From CBDIHP01 sp965279195 (GTDB lineage Bacteria; Planctomycetota; Planctomycetia; Isosphaerales; Isosphaeraceae): a DNA stretch of 57,107 bases. The notes under the pieces were generated by a model. That model did no database searches. It was not told where the DNA came from and saw only the letters and a program-made list of their open reading frames with translations. Shown piece after piece: positions 31,366 to 39,643 of this stretch. Within the stretch, counting starts at the first letter, position 1; every line of letters starts with the position of its first letter. Position numbers and translations under genes: made by a program. Location: positions 1 through 57,107 of the forward strand of contig CBDIHP010000020.1 in NCBI GenBank assembly GCA_965279195.1, given 5' to 3'.

Positions 31366-32717
31366 CAGCCGAGTGGTACCAGGACACGATCGGTTCGGAG
31401 AAGCTCGTCATCGGACTGATGCTCTACTCGGGGCCCGATCAATATCAGGCCATCGACCGGGCCGCCGAGTTGATCGACGTCAATGATTTCTTCTCCGACG
31501 CCCATCAGATCCTATTCAAGGCGATCCAGGGACTGAGGGCGAAAAGCAGGTCCGTCGATTTTCTGGCCGTCACCGATGCCATCCGGGAGGCCGATGCTCT
31601 AGACAAATGGGGCGATGAAGACCGATTGATGTTTGATCTCCGCGATATGGCGGATAAATCGGTCGGGATCTATGCCTATGGGCTGGAAACTCATTGCGAG
31701 TTCGTCCGTCTGGCGGCCATCAAACGTGGCTTGCACCAGATGGCATCCGATGTGATTAGGGGCTGCTCGGCACGGCAACCGGTGGCGGATATCACCGCCG
31801 CGGCAGAGAGAGGGCTGACGGCCGCCGTCTCCAGGGTGGTGATGCAAGAGACGGTTTCCCTGGCCGAGGCCATGCAAGGCTATGAGGGCATCATCGAGGC
31901 TCGCCGCCAGGTCGGACCTTCGGGCCTCTTCACCGGCCTGACGAAACTGGATGGCATCCTGGGAGGCCTCGGCCCCGGCGAATTGGTCATCCTGGCGGCC
32001 AGGCCGTCCATCGGCAAGACGGCCCTCGCGTTGGAGATGTGCGCGAGATACGCCCGCCGGCTGAAAGTGGAATCCCTCTTCGTCTCGCTCGAGATGCCGA
32101 GGGATCAATTAATCGACAGGCTGGTGGCATCCACGGCCGTTGTGGGACTACGCCAGATCGTCGAGGGCGAGGCGATCGAGGGCGAGGATGCCGAGAGGCT
32201 CGCGGAGGCGATCCGCAACGTCCGCTCGCTGCCAATCCTCATCGACGACGCGCCGAAGCGGACGTTGACCCAGATCGCCGCGAACGCCCGCCGCAGGGTT
32301 CGCGAGGGGCGGCTGGGCCTGGTCGTGATCGACTATCTGCAGCTGATCACCGTCGAGAACGACCGCAAGCGAGGGTCGGCTTCTCGCCAGGAAGACGTTG
32401 CCGACATCTCGCGACGGCTGAAGGAGCTTGCGCGTGAGCTGAAGATCCCTGTTATGTGCCTCTGTCAGCTCAACCGTCAGGTCGAGGGGCGGAAGGATCA
32501 CAAGCCCCAGCTCGGCGACCTACGCGAATCCGGGGGGATCGAGCAGGACGCGGATAAGGTCATCCTTCTCCATCGGCCCTGCTTCTACAACGCAGGCGAT
32601 CGTCGGGGTGAGGCTGACGTGATTGTGGCAAAGAACCGCAACGGGAAAACGGCGACGGCCGCGTTGGCGTATCTCGCCGAAATCGTGAAGTTCGACAATC
32701 TCGCGAGAGGTTACTGA
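31362..32717 (+). CDS. dnaB: Replicative DNA helicase (DnaB family)
   Basis: This 451-residue protein has the usual two-domain structure. The N-terminal helical domain (1-150) begins 'GSEKLVIGLMLYSGPDQYQA'. The RecA-like domain has Walker A 'LAARPSIGKTALALEMCARY', 'VESLFVSLEMPRDQLIDRLV', Walker B 'LGLVVIDYLQLI', 'PVMCLCQLNRQVE' and 'DLRESGGIEQDADKVILLHR', in the order of DnaB. It overlaps the initiator frame by four bases. The first half uses more A/T-ending codons than neighbouring genes, which suggests a different origin. It would unwind the phage origin. Confidence 0.9.
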   Translation: MTAEWYQDTIGSEKLVIGLMLYSGPDQYQAIDRAAELIDVNDFFSDAHQILFKAIQGLRAKSRSVDFLAVTDAIREADALDKWGDEDRLMFDLRDMADKSVGIYAYGLETHCEFVRLAAIKRGLHQMASDVIRGCSARQPVADITAAAERGLTAAVSRVVMQETVSLAEAMQGYEGIIEARRQVGPSGLFTGLTKLDGILGGLGPGELVILAARPSIGKTALALEMCARYARRLKVESLFVSLEMPRDQLIDRLVASTAVVGLRQIVEGEAIEGEDAERLAEAIRNVRSLPILIDDAPKRTLTQIAANARRRVREGRLGLVVIDYLQLITVENDRKRGSASRQEDVADISRRLKELARELKIPVMCLCQLNRQVEGRKDHKPQLGDLRESGGIEQDADKVILLHRPCFYNAGDRRGEADVIVAKNRNGKTATAALAYLAEIVKFDNLARGY

Positions 32718-32726
32718 GGAGACACC

Positions 32727-33251
32727 ATGCCTATCACCGAAGCGGGCCTCTCCCTGTCGTTCACCGTCAACTTCAACTTCCCCGAGATCGCGAGGTTCGG
32801 GGGCCTCGTCTGGTGCAGGGACATGGCGCACTTCAAGCGGAAAGTCCGGCACGACTGGCTCGGGTTCGTCGCGCTGGGGGATGCGGCCGGGGATTACGGC
32901 TCCGACCAGCCCGTCGTCGCATTCGGCGCGGTCTATCTCGCTCGCGAGATGGTCACCGTCACCGAACTGGTCGTCGACCCGGGGCGGCGGCGGCGGGGCA
33001 TCGGCAGCGCCATCATCCGCTCGCTGATCGCCCGGAAGCTCAGCCCGAGGCGGCCCTACCTCGCCGTCAACGTGCCCGAGACCAACCTCCCCGCCCAGCT
33101 CATGCTCAAGAACCTGGGCATCCGCTGCGACCAGACGATCCCCGGATTTTACGGCCGGCGCACGCTCCAGCTCGAACCGCGGGGCCTGCTCCAGCTCCCC
33201 CACGACGCACTCCGATTCCTCTTCCTCCACACCGAAGGGAACCCCCGATGA
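32727..33251 (+). CDS. GNAT-family N-acetyltransferase
   Basis: This 174-residue protein has GNAT motif A 'VTVTELVVDPGRRRRGIGSA', which holds the acetyl-CoA-binding Q/R-x-x-G-x-G/A pattern as RRRGIGSA. A following 'NVPETNLPAQLMLKNLGI' corresponds to motif B. The substrate is unknown. It lies between helicase and clamp genes, so a role in modifying a host replication or defence protein is possible. It overlaps the start of the next gene by four bases. Confidence 0.7.
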   Translation: MPITEAGLSLSFTVNFNFPEIARFGGLVWCRDMAHFKRKVRHDWLGFVALGDAAGDYGSDQPVVAFGAVYLAREMVTVTELVVDPGRRRRGIGSAIIRSLIARKLSPRRPYLAVNVPETNLPAQLMLKNLGIRCDQTIPGFYGRRTLQLEPRGLLQLPHDALRFLFLHTEGNPR

Positions 33252-34564
33252 AGCTCTACATCGACGACCCGAAGGCATTCGGCCGGGCCTATGCGGGCGT
33301 GGCCGGCGTCCGATCGACCCGGAGCAAGGTCGGCGTCGCCGACGCCATCCTGGTCCGGGCGAAGAAGGGCGTTGTCCAGATCGCCTCGTCGACCGGCAAG
33401 GTCACCGTGGTCGCCTACCCGGACGGGTGCCAGGACTCGACCGACGGATCGATGCTCCTCCCCCGGGACCGCTTCCTGGCGATCCTCCGGGCCCAGGAGA
33501 AGGTCAAGGGCGGTTTCCTGACGCTCGAATTGACCGAGGACCAGGAGCTCGGCCCCCACGTCAAGGTGACGACCTCGAACGGCGTCTTCACGCTGGAGAA
33601 GCTTGACCCCGACGGCTATCCCGCCCTGATCCGCGCGGGCGACCCGCCGGCGATCGAGATGACGCTTGCCGACCTCAAGCACGTCGTCGCCCTCACCCGG
33701 TTCACCGAGCCCGAATCGCCCCGATACGCCCTCGGCAGCATCTGCGTGAAGCTCGACAGGCCGCAGGGCCGCGAGTTCCGGATGACGGCGTGCGCGACCG
33801 ACGGCCGCCGCCTGGGGATCGTCACCCTGGCCGTCACGACGAGCGGGCTGGGGGCCGACGAGTTCAATCTCCCCGTCGCCAAGGACTCGCCGGGGATGCT
33901 GATCCCGGAGCATTTCATCGCCCAGGCCGCCGGCCTGTTCTCCGGGCTCTACCGGGAGGACGACGTCGCCTCCATCTCCTTCCCCGAGAGCCGCGAGTCC
34001 AACGGCCACATCTGCCGCATCGCCTGCCGATCGGCGAGGGATAAGCCGCCGACGGTGATGGTCTTCCCGCTCGGCGAGGGCCGGTTCCCGGACTGGACGG
34101 GCATCTACCCGAACGAGAAGTTCCACGCCTACCGCCTCGCGTTCGAGGCCGCCGAGGTGCTCCAGGACTCGTTCGATCACGTCATGGCGGTCGGCGACAA
34201 GGACAGCACCACGGTCGACATCGAGATCGTCGGCGAGGAGCTGCTGCTCCACTCGATCGAGGGGCATGAGGGTTCGGGCGTCGTGTTCGTGCCGGGCGGA
34301 TACGAGGTCTCCTCGCTCCAGTCGCTCACCCGGTACGACCTGCCGATCGCCCCGAGGCTGCTCAAGGAGGCGATCCACTTCTTCCCGCCCGACTCGGCCC
34401 TGGCGATCGACCTGTATCGCGACCCGGATGCCCCGAAGGCGAGCCAGGCCATCGTCCTCAAGGGATCCTGCCGCGAGCACGTCCTGATGCCGCTGATGAT
34501 GGATGAGGAGTACATGCTGCGGCGTCGGCTGACGATCCAGACGATCCAGGCCGTCACGGCATGA
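33248..34564 (+). CDS. dnaN: DNA polymerase III beta subunit (sliding clamp) homologue
   Basis: This 438-residue protein shows DnaN landmarks in three-domain order: 'MTLADLKHVVALTRFTEPES' with 'PRYALGSICVKL' and 'ACATDGRRLGIVTLAV' (compare the usual 'ATDGHRLA'), 'GMLIPEHFIAQAAGL', 'EGRFPDWTGIYPN' (compare 'FPDY..VIP'), 'PIAPRLLKEAIHFFPP' and an ending 'VLMPLMMDEE' like the C-terminal '.MPmR.'. It is about 70 residues longer than typical clamps. The clamp holds polymerase on DNA. As the phage has no polymerase, the protein likely recruits the host enzyme. The frame opens earlier but ATG 33248 overlaps the previous stop. Confidence 0.75.
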   Translation: MKLYIDDPKAFGRAYAGVAGVRSTRSKVGVADAILVRAKKGVVQIASSTGKVTVVAYPDGCQDSTDGSMLLPRDRFLAILRAQEKVKGGFLTLELTEDQELGPHVKVTTSNGVFTLEKLDPDGYPALIRAGDPPAIEMTLADLKHVVALTRFTEPESPRYALGSICVKLDRPQGREFRMTACATDGRRLGIVTLAVTTSGLGADEFNLPVAKDSPGMLIPEHFIAQAAGLFSGLYREDDVASISFPESRESNGHICRIACRSARDKPPTVMVFPLGEGRFPDWTGIYPNEKFHAYRLAFEAAEVLQDSFDHVMAVGDKDSTTVDIEIVGEELLLHSIEGHEGSGVVFVPGGYEVSSLQSLTRYDLPIAPRLLKEAIHFFPPDSALAIDLYRDPDAPKASQAIVLKGSCREHVLMPLMMDEEYMLRRRLTIQTIQAVTA

Positions 34565-34962
34565 GCCGCCGCCGCAAGTCGACGCCCGAGGGCTCGGTCC
34601 AGTCCCGATGCATCGGCGTCCTCGAATCGTTCGGGCTCCAGGTCCACCGCCGCAACGTCACCCGCGTCCCGTTCACATACAAGGGCAAAACCTCATGGGT
34701 CTGGTTCAACGAGGCGGGGATGAGCGACCTGTGGTGCATCATCCCGGGCGGGGTCCACCTGGAGGTCGAGATCAAGAAGCCGGGCGAGATGCCGACGCAA
34801 GACCAGCTGGACTGGCTCAACTCGGTGATCGCCCGGGGCGGCGTCGCGATCTGGACCGACTGCGACCGCTACCTGGCCAAGGCGATGCCACTGATCCTCG
34901 AAGGCTATCGAGTCGTCGGATTCGCACCCAAGACCCTGGAGCCGATCTTCGATGCGGCCTGA
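34561..34962 (+). CDS. VRR-NUC domain nuclease
   Basis: This 133-residue protein has the virus-type replication-repair nuclease layout: 'STPEGSVQSRCIGVLESFGL' with a Glu near the start, 'WVWFNEAGMSDLWCII' (GxxD), 'GVHLEVEIKKPGEMPTQDQL' (E-x-K) and 'QLDWLNSVIARGGVAIWTD'. These are the PD-(D/E)XK residues. It probably cuts or resolves branched DNA. It overlaps the clamp gene by ATGA and the next gene by 11 bases. Confidence 0.85.
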   Translation: MSRRRKSTPEGSVQSRCIGVLESFGLQVHRRNVTRVPFTYKGKTSWVWFNEAGMSDLWCIIPGGVHLEVEIKKPGEMPTQDQLDWLNSVIARGGVAIWTDCDRYLAKAMPLILEGYRVVGFAPKTLEPIFDAA

Positions 34963-35608
34963 TGACCCCCTCTACATCGACGAAAGCGTGCGGGTCTGGC
35001 TGAGCGAGGCCGAGGCCCGCGAGATCGGATTCCGGGCGAGGGCGGGCGACGCCGAAGCCGCCGAGACGCTCGTCCGCTACGGGATGTTCTGGTGCCACGA
35101 GCTCGCCGCGAAGTATGCCCGCCGCGCCGAGGGCCGCCGGATCAACCCCGCGCTGCTGGAGGAATACGCCGGCGTCGCCAGGGTGGGCCTGGTGAAGGCG
35201 TCGAGGGGCTGGGATCCCGACCGGGGCACGTTCCTGACCTATGCCACCTGGCGGATGCGGTCCCACCTGCGGCAGCTCATGGACCAGCTCCGGAAGGGGC
35301 GGCAGGAGTCGGCCGGGCTCTGCTACGACGTGGCCGACGAGGTCCAGGGCGGCCCGTGCGAGTTCGCCGCCCTGTCCGAGGTCGCCGGCCTGGCCCTCGA
35401 TCGCCTGCGTGCCCTGGATGGCAAGCAGGAGAACATCCGCGAGGTCATCCTCGCGTACTACGGGATCGACGGCGACCCGGCCTCGTTGGCCGAGATCGCC
35501 GAGGCCCGCGGGATCCACCTGAGTTCCGCCTCGCGATGCCATGTCGCGGGCCTCAAGCTGCTGAGACGACACCTGGAATTGAATGGAGTGACAGATGCCG
35601 AGATATGA
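34952..35608 (+). CDS. Sigma-70 family factor (early operon)
   Basis: This 218-residue protein has a region 2-like stretch 'GVARVGLVKASRGWDPDRGT' and 'FLTYATWRMRSHLRQLMDQL' (the usual '..FDPerGtrFstYA.wwIR'), and a region 4-like end ('SLAEIAEARGIHLSSASRCH', 'LKLLRRHLELNG'). There is no region 1.1 and little between regions 2 and 4. It could direct host polymerase to late phage promoters. A second, separate sigma factor is encoded at 46068-46817. Confidence 0.75.
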   Translation: MRPDDPLYIDESVRVWLSEAEAREIGFRARAGDAEAAETLVRYGMFWCHELAAKYARRAEGRRINPALLEEYAGVARVGLVKASRGWDPDRGTFLTYATWRMRSHLRQLMDQLRKGRQESAGLCYDVADEVQGGPCEFAALSEVAGLALDRLRALDGKQENIREVILAYYGIDGDPASLAEIAEARGIHLSSASRCHVAGLKLLRRHLELNGVTDAEI

Positions 35609-36149
35609 GAGACCGGACGACGACACGTTGATGCTCGTGGAGCGGGCCCGCAGCCTCTGGCACGGCGACCTGGACAAGGCCGAGGTCACGATCAGCGTCG
35701 TGATGGCCCGGGGCGAGTGGGACGACGCCGGCGAGAACTACAACGCCCCGATCAAGCGGCACGGCGTCCGCTGCGCAGCCAAGGTCAAGATCAACCCCGT
35801 CGCCCAGCGGGCCGAGGGCATGGCCGACGCGACCCTCACCATCGACGCCGAGGCGTGGGAGGACATGACCGAGAAGCGGAAGCTCGCGCTGCTCGATCAC
35901 GAGCTTCATCACCTGGCGATCGTCTACTGCGCCGAGTCGGAGGACTCGAAGACGCCCAAGTCCGACGACCAGGGCCGGCCCAAGCTCAAGATGCGGGAGC
36001 ACGATTTCGAGGTCTGGGGCTTCTGGAACGTAATACGCCGGCACGGCCTCGAATCGATCGAGGGCGAGCATGTCGATGCGTTGAAGAAGGTCCAGATCCA
36101 GGCCGAGTTCGAGTTCGACAAGATCGACATGCCGCTGGTCTGCTCCTGA
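35595..36149 (+). CDS. Putative phage metallopeptidase (HEXXH)
   Basis: This 184-residue protein contains 'KLALLDHELHHLAIVYCAES', the HELHH motif of the putative phage metallopeptidase family, with a later 'REHDFEVWGFWNVIRRHG' that is typical of the same family. It begins inside the previous gene (overlap 14 bases). It is unrelated by sequence to the two HEXXH proteins of the head operon. The substrate is unknown. Confidence 0.75.
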   Translation: MPRYERPDDDTLMLVERARSLWHGDLDKAEVTISVVMARGEWDDAGENYNAPIKRHGVRCAAKVKINPVAQRAEGMADATLTIDAEAWEDMTEKRKLALLDHELHHLAIVYCAESEDSKTPKSDDQGRPKLKMREHDFEVWGFWNVIRRHGLESIEGEHVDALKKVQIQAEFEFDKIDMPLVCS

Positions 36150-36168
36150 TCCGAACGGGGAAACCGCC

Positions 36169-36678
36169 GTGGTCATCGCCGTCTACTCGATCGAGTTCAC
36201 CCATCGCCGCCTGGAAGAGGTCATGACCCGGCTGGAGCTGGAGTCGCTGGAGCCGATCCCGCATCGCTTCGACGACTCCGGTTACCCCTTCACCATGGAG
36301 TGGCGGCCCCTCCCCGGGCCGCCGGCCCTGGTCTCGACGCCGCCGGGATGCACTTGGTCGCGGTCCAACGGGCGGCTCTTCCTCCAGGCACCCGAGGTCA
36401 ACTTCCTCGACGGCTATGCCGTCCTCGTCTGCGCCCGGTCGGGGATCTACGGGTTCCGCCTGGCCGACGCGGACGCGAAGCCCGTCACCCCGGCCAACGT
36501 CGTCAGCCGGTTCGTCCCCAGGCCGCACGGCGGGTCGCCCATGTTCGACGGCATGCGGATCGACCTCCCCGCGACGCCGCCCCCGGCCCTCCCGAGGCCG
36601 AAGCCCGCACCGCCGCCGAGACGCGAGCCCGATCCCGTCGAGGACCGCGAGCCCGCGCCGGCCGGCTTCCTGTTCTGA
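36169..36678 (+). CDS. Hypothetical protein
   Basis: This 169-residue protein uses GTG at 36169. The first 120 residues look folded ('YSIEFTHRRLEEVMTRLELE', 'GYAVLVCARSGIYGFRLADA'). The C-terminal 45 are Pro/Arg/Glu-rich and end 'AGFLF'. No family is recognised. It lies in the early operon. Confidence 0.6.
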   Translation: MVIAVYSIEFTHRRLEEVMTRLELESLEPIPHRFDDSGYPFTMEWRPLPGPPALVSTPPGCTWSRSNGRLFLQAPEVNFLDGYAVLVCARSGIYGFRLADADAKPVTPANVVSRFVPRPHGGSPMFDGMRIDLPATPPPALPRPKPAPPPRREPDPVEDREPAPAGFLF

Positions 36679-36685
36679 GCGAGCC

Positions 36686-36919
36686 ATGGACCCCGGCACC
36701 ATCGAACGACTCAAGGGCCTGCTCCACCCGGGCAGGCTCCCCGGCGACCGTCGCATCGACGCCGCCGACCGCAACGCCATCGCCGACGCGCTCGCGGAGA
36801 TCGCGAGCCTCGGCAAGCAGCTGACGGACGCCAGGGCCGACCTCCGCGCCGAACGGACCGCGCGGCGGCAATTGGTGGAGAACCTCGGACGCCTCGTCGA
36901 CGAGGCGGGGGGCAACTGA
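36686..36919 (+). CDS. Small coiled-coil protein
   Basis: This 77-residue protein is helical throughout: 'AIADALAEIASLGKQLTDAR' then 'RAERTARRQLVENLGRLVDE' has heptad-like spacing. Start ATG 36686 is 8 bases after the preceding stop. Its stop shares bases with the next ATG. The function is unknown. Confidence 0.6.
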   Translation: MDPGTIERLKGLLHPGRLPGDRRIDAADRNAIADALAEIASLGKQLTDARADLRAERTARRQLVENLGRLVDEAGGN

Positions 36920-37683
36920 TGCCAGCCCGAGAGATCAAGGGAGACGAAGCCATGAGCCGAGCGGAACGGATCAAGGAACTCACGAAGCATTACATGACCG
37001 AGGGGCACGTGGAGGGGGAGGCCCGCCGCCTGGCGGTCGACACGTTCGACGAGCAGGAGAAGGCCGCCCGCGCCGCCGCCAAGGAGGCCAAGGCCCCGAA
37101 GGTCGGGCCGGGCGAGCTGGCGGTTTACGTCGTCACCGGCCACGGGCAGAGCTACTGCTTCATCGAGGCCGACGACCTGGAGGCGGCCCAGGCGATCCTC
37201 AAGTATCAGACGCCCGGCCCGACCTTCGACCTCAAGCTGCGGCACGTCAGCCGCGAGGACTTCGCCAAGGTCGAGCTGCCGTCGCATGCGGAATGGGTCG
37301 CCGAGAAGCTGCGGCAGATCGAGTCCCGCAAGCTCGGCCTCGTCCGTTCGCTCGACCAGGCCGAGGACGAGAAGGACGCCGACGCCGTCCCGAACTCGAT
37401 CGGAGGCCCGCCGTTCAGGGCGGTCACCGAATCGAATGGCGACATCGATAACCACGAGAGCATGAAGGCGATCATCGCCTCGCGGAACGGCCCGCCCGCG
37501 AAGGCGGATCGCCCCGCCCAGGACATCGCCCATTCGCCGATCTATGGCGACCTGGCCGGCGACCTGGGGATCCAGCTCCGGATCCTCGAAGTGGTCCGGT
37601 CCATCCCCCCGGCGAGGGCGTCCGACCTGCTCGTGTCGCTCGGCAGCCGCCTCGCGTCCCAGGCCAAGGAGGTGGCCCGATGA
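36919..37683 (+). CDS. Hypothetical protein
   Basis: This 254-residue protein has an N-terminal Lys/Ala-rich helix ('FDEQEKAARAAAKEAKAPKV'), then a small beta domain ('LAVYVVTGHGQSYCFIEADD') and a C-terminal helical region. An alternative start at the internal ATG 36952 (MSRAER) is possible. No known family. Confidence 0.6.
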   Translation: MPAREIKGDEAMSRAERIKELTKHYMTEGHVEGEARRLAVDTFDEQEKAARAAAKEAKAPKVGPGELAVYVVTGHGQSYCFIEADDLEAAQAILKYQTPGPTFDLKLRHVSREDFAKVELPSHAEWVAEKLRQIESRKLGLVRSLDQAEDEKDADAVPNSIGGPPFRAVTESNGDIDNHESMKAIIASRNGPPAKADRPAQDIAHSPIYGDLAGDLGIQLRILEVVRSIPPARASDLLVSLGSRLASQAKEVAR

Positions 37684-37769
37684 AGACCGCGACGTTGGCC
37701 GTGCTCGTCATCCTCACCTTCGCCCTGGCGGCCTACGCCGCGATCTTCCTGGGGGCCGTGTCGCCATGA
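37680..37769 (+). CDS. 29-residue membrane peptide
   Basis: ATG 37680 overlaps the preceding stop, and the stop TGA 37767-37769 overlaps the ATG of the next gene, so the ORF is coupled on both sides. The product is one hydrophobic helix ('LAVLVILTFALAAYAAIFLG'). It could affect a host membrane protein, or merely be a coupling leader. Confidence 0.5.
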   Translation: MKTATLAVLVILTFALAAYAAIFLGAVSP

Positions 37770-38254
37770 TCACCCGCACCGCGCAACGCTTCTGCGTCTC
37801 GTTCGACATCGCCATCCTGCTCTCCAGGCGGGACAGCCACATCGAGGGATGCCTCTGCGACAAGCAGACGGGCCGAAACCTCACGGCGGCCGAGATCCGG
37901 GCCGAGCTGGGCAAATTGCAGGCCCAGGGGTTCGAGGTCGTCCCGACCTGTGACCGCTGCGACGAGACGGGCCATTGCCAGGGCCACAACTATCACGTCC
38001 ACGAACTCAAGACCTGGCCCGAGTTCTTCGGCGAGGTTTGGGCCGGGCGGAAGAACGCCGAGTTCCGCAAGGATGATCGTAAGTTCAAGGTAGGGGACGA
38101 GCTTGAACTTCGCGAATACGATCCCGAGTCCGATTCCTACACGGGCCGCGAGATCGAAGCCACGATCACCCACGTCGCCCGGGGCCGGTTCATCCCCGAG
38201 GGCTTCGCGATGCTCTCCATCAGGGTCACGAGCAAGGAAGGCGGGCCGGGATGA
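37766..38254 (+). CDS. DUF3850/ASCH-like RNA-binding protein
   Basis: This 162-residue protein is an N-terminal domain with Cys residues ('PTCDRCDETGHCQGHNYHVH') followed by the DUF3850 pattern 'HELKTWPEFFGEVWAGRKNA', then 'FRKDDRKFKVGDELELREYD' and 'YTGREIEATITHV'. DUF3850 is related to ASCH, a beta-barrel fold that binds nucleic acid. Its role in phages is not established. It overlaps both neighbours. Confidence 0.75.
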   Translation: MITRTAQRFCVSFDIAILLSRRDSHIEGCLCDKQTGRNLTAAEIRAELGKLQAQGFEVVPTCDRCDETGHCQGHNYHVHELKTWPEFFGEVWAGRKNAEFRKDDRKFKVGDELELREYDPESDSYTGREIEATITHVARGRFIPEGFAMLSIRVTSKEGGPG

Positions 38255-38475
38255 GCCAACCCGATGGGATCACCACGCACTTCGCCAATGACACGAAGGT
38301 CCTCCACCACAAGGGCGGGATCTATACCGTCATCGCCCACGGATCGCACCACGAGACGGGCGAGTGGTTCGTGATCTATCGATGCGACCGGACCGGCCGC
38401 GTGTGGATCCGGTCGGATTGGGATTTCTACGCATACGTCGATCCGGTCACCCCCCGATTCAAGGCGGCCACATGA
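38251..38475 (+). CDS. DUF1653-like protein
   Basis: This 74-residue protein contains 'VLHHKGGIYTVIAHGSHHET', 'WFVIYRCDRTGRVWIR' and ends 'TPRFKAAT', matching the small DUF1653 fold (where YrhyKGg.Y.v....H.et..  is followed by a 'vvYr...g..wvRp' block). The function is unknown. It is coupled by ATGA to DUF3850. Confidence 0.7.
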   Translation: MSQPDGITTHFANDTKVLHHKGGIYTVIAHGSHHETGEWFVIYRCDRTGRVWIRSDWDFYAYVDPVTPRFKAAT

Positions 38476-39299
38476 GCACCGACGCCGAAACCGAGTCCAT
38501 CGTCCCGCTCCGCACCGCCGAGATCCGGGCCGCGCTGCGGGAGAAGTACCCGCTCCCCGAGTATGCCCTCTACTTCGAGGTCGCGGACGCCACCGGGGCC
38601 AGGGCCGGGCGATCCGCCGACGCGATCGCGATGAGCTGCTGGCCGTCGCGCGGGCTCGACCTCATGGGCTTCGAGATCAAGGCCAGCCGCCAGGACTGGC
38701 TCAAGGAGCTGAGAGACCCCGCCAAGGCCGAGGCCATCTGCCGCTACTGCGATCGGTGGTATCTGGTCATCGGCCAGAAGGGCATCGTCCGGCCCGGCGA
38801 GCTGCCGCCGACCTGGGGCCTGATCGCACCCCGGGGGAAGAAGCTCGTCGTCGTCACCGAGGCCCCGAAGCTGACGCCCCAGCCGGTCGACCGCGAGTTC
38901 CTCGCCGCGCTGCTCCGCAAGGCGGCCGGCGAGTCGCCCGCCGAGGCGCTGCTGGAGGCCGAGAGGCGGACGGCCAGGGCCGAGGGGCTGGAGGCAGGCA
39001 GGAAGCAGGAGACAGGGCAACTGGATCGGGAGATCGCCCGGCTGAGGGGCGACCTGGAGCGATCCAAGCAGACCATCACGGAGTTCGAGCGGCACTCGGG
39101 CGTCAGCCTGACCTACGCCTGGGGCAAGACCCCGCAGATCGGCGAGGCCGTCCGGTTCGTGATGAACGGCGGCCTCGGCACCTTCGAAGAGAAGGCCAGG
39201 CAGGCGGAACTCCTGGGGAGGCAACTCCTCAGCACCGTCGAGCAGTACCGGAAACTGCGCGAAGAACCGAAGGCCGCCGAGCCGGCCGGGAAGGACTGA
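38472..39299 (+). CDS. PD-(D/E)XK-like nuclease with coiled coil
   Basis: This 275-residue protein begins with 'RSADAIAMSCWPSRGLDLMG' and 'FEIKASRQDWLKELRDP', where D in the first block and E-x-K in 'FEIKAS' fit a PD-(D/E)XK core, then 'EAICRYCDRWYLVIGQKG'. Residues 150-225 are a coiled coil ('GRKQETGQLDREIARLRGDL'). Proteins of this type occur in many phages beside replication genes. The fold assignment is from motif order. Confidence 0.65.
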   Translation: MSTDAETESIVPLRTAEIRAALREKYPLPEYALYFEVADATGARAGRSADAIAMSCWPSRGLDLMGFEIKASRQDWLKELRDPAKAEAICRYCDRWYLVIGQKGIVRPGELPPTWGLIAPRGKKLVVVTEAPKLTPQPVDREFLAALLRKAAGESPAEALLEAERRTARAEGLEAGRKQETGQLDREIARLRGDLERSKQTITEFERHSGVSLTYAWGKTPQIGEAVRFVMNGGLGTFEEKARQAELLGRQLLSTVEQYRKLREEPKAAEPAGKD

Positions 39300-39304
39300 G
39301 CATC

Positions 39305-39607
39305 ATGGGCGACGCGCGACACATCCGGACGATCCCGAGCCTCTGGGCCCACGTCGAGAACGTCGAGCGGGAGCTGATCACGAGCGGCCGGCTGCCCGCC
39401 GAGCTGCCGCCGTTCGGCGACGCCTTCGCCGACATCTCGCAGCAGATCATCGTTGAGAAAATGCGGCTCGCGAAGCTTTCCGAAGCGACCGGCAAGGTCG
39501 ACGGGAATGAGATCGTCTGCTCGCTGGCCGTCATCGGTGTCCAGCTCAAGCGGGCCTATGACTCGCTCGGGGTCCTGGCGATGCAGACGCGGGGCGAGAC
39601 GAACTGA
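39305..39607 (+). CDS. Small hypothetical protein
   Basis: This 100-residue helical protein begins 'MGDARHIRTIPSLWAHVENV'. Five bases separate it from the previous gene and 36 from the methyltransferase. No motif is recognised. Confidence 0.55.
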   Translation: MGDARHIRTIPSLWAHVENVERELITSGRLPAELPPFGDAFADISQQIIVEKMRLAKLSEATGKVDGNEIVCSLAVIGVQLKRAYDSLGVLAMQTRGETN

Positions 39608-39643
39608 CATCGAGTCCGGGATCATCCGCACCGAGAGGAACGC

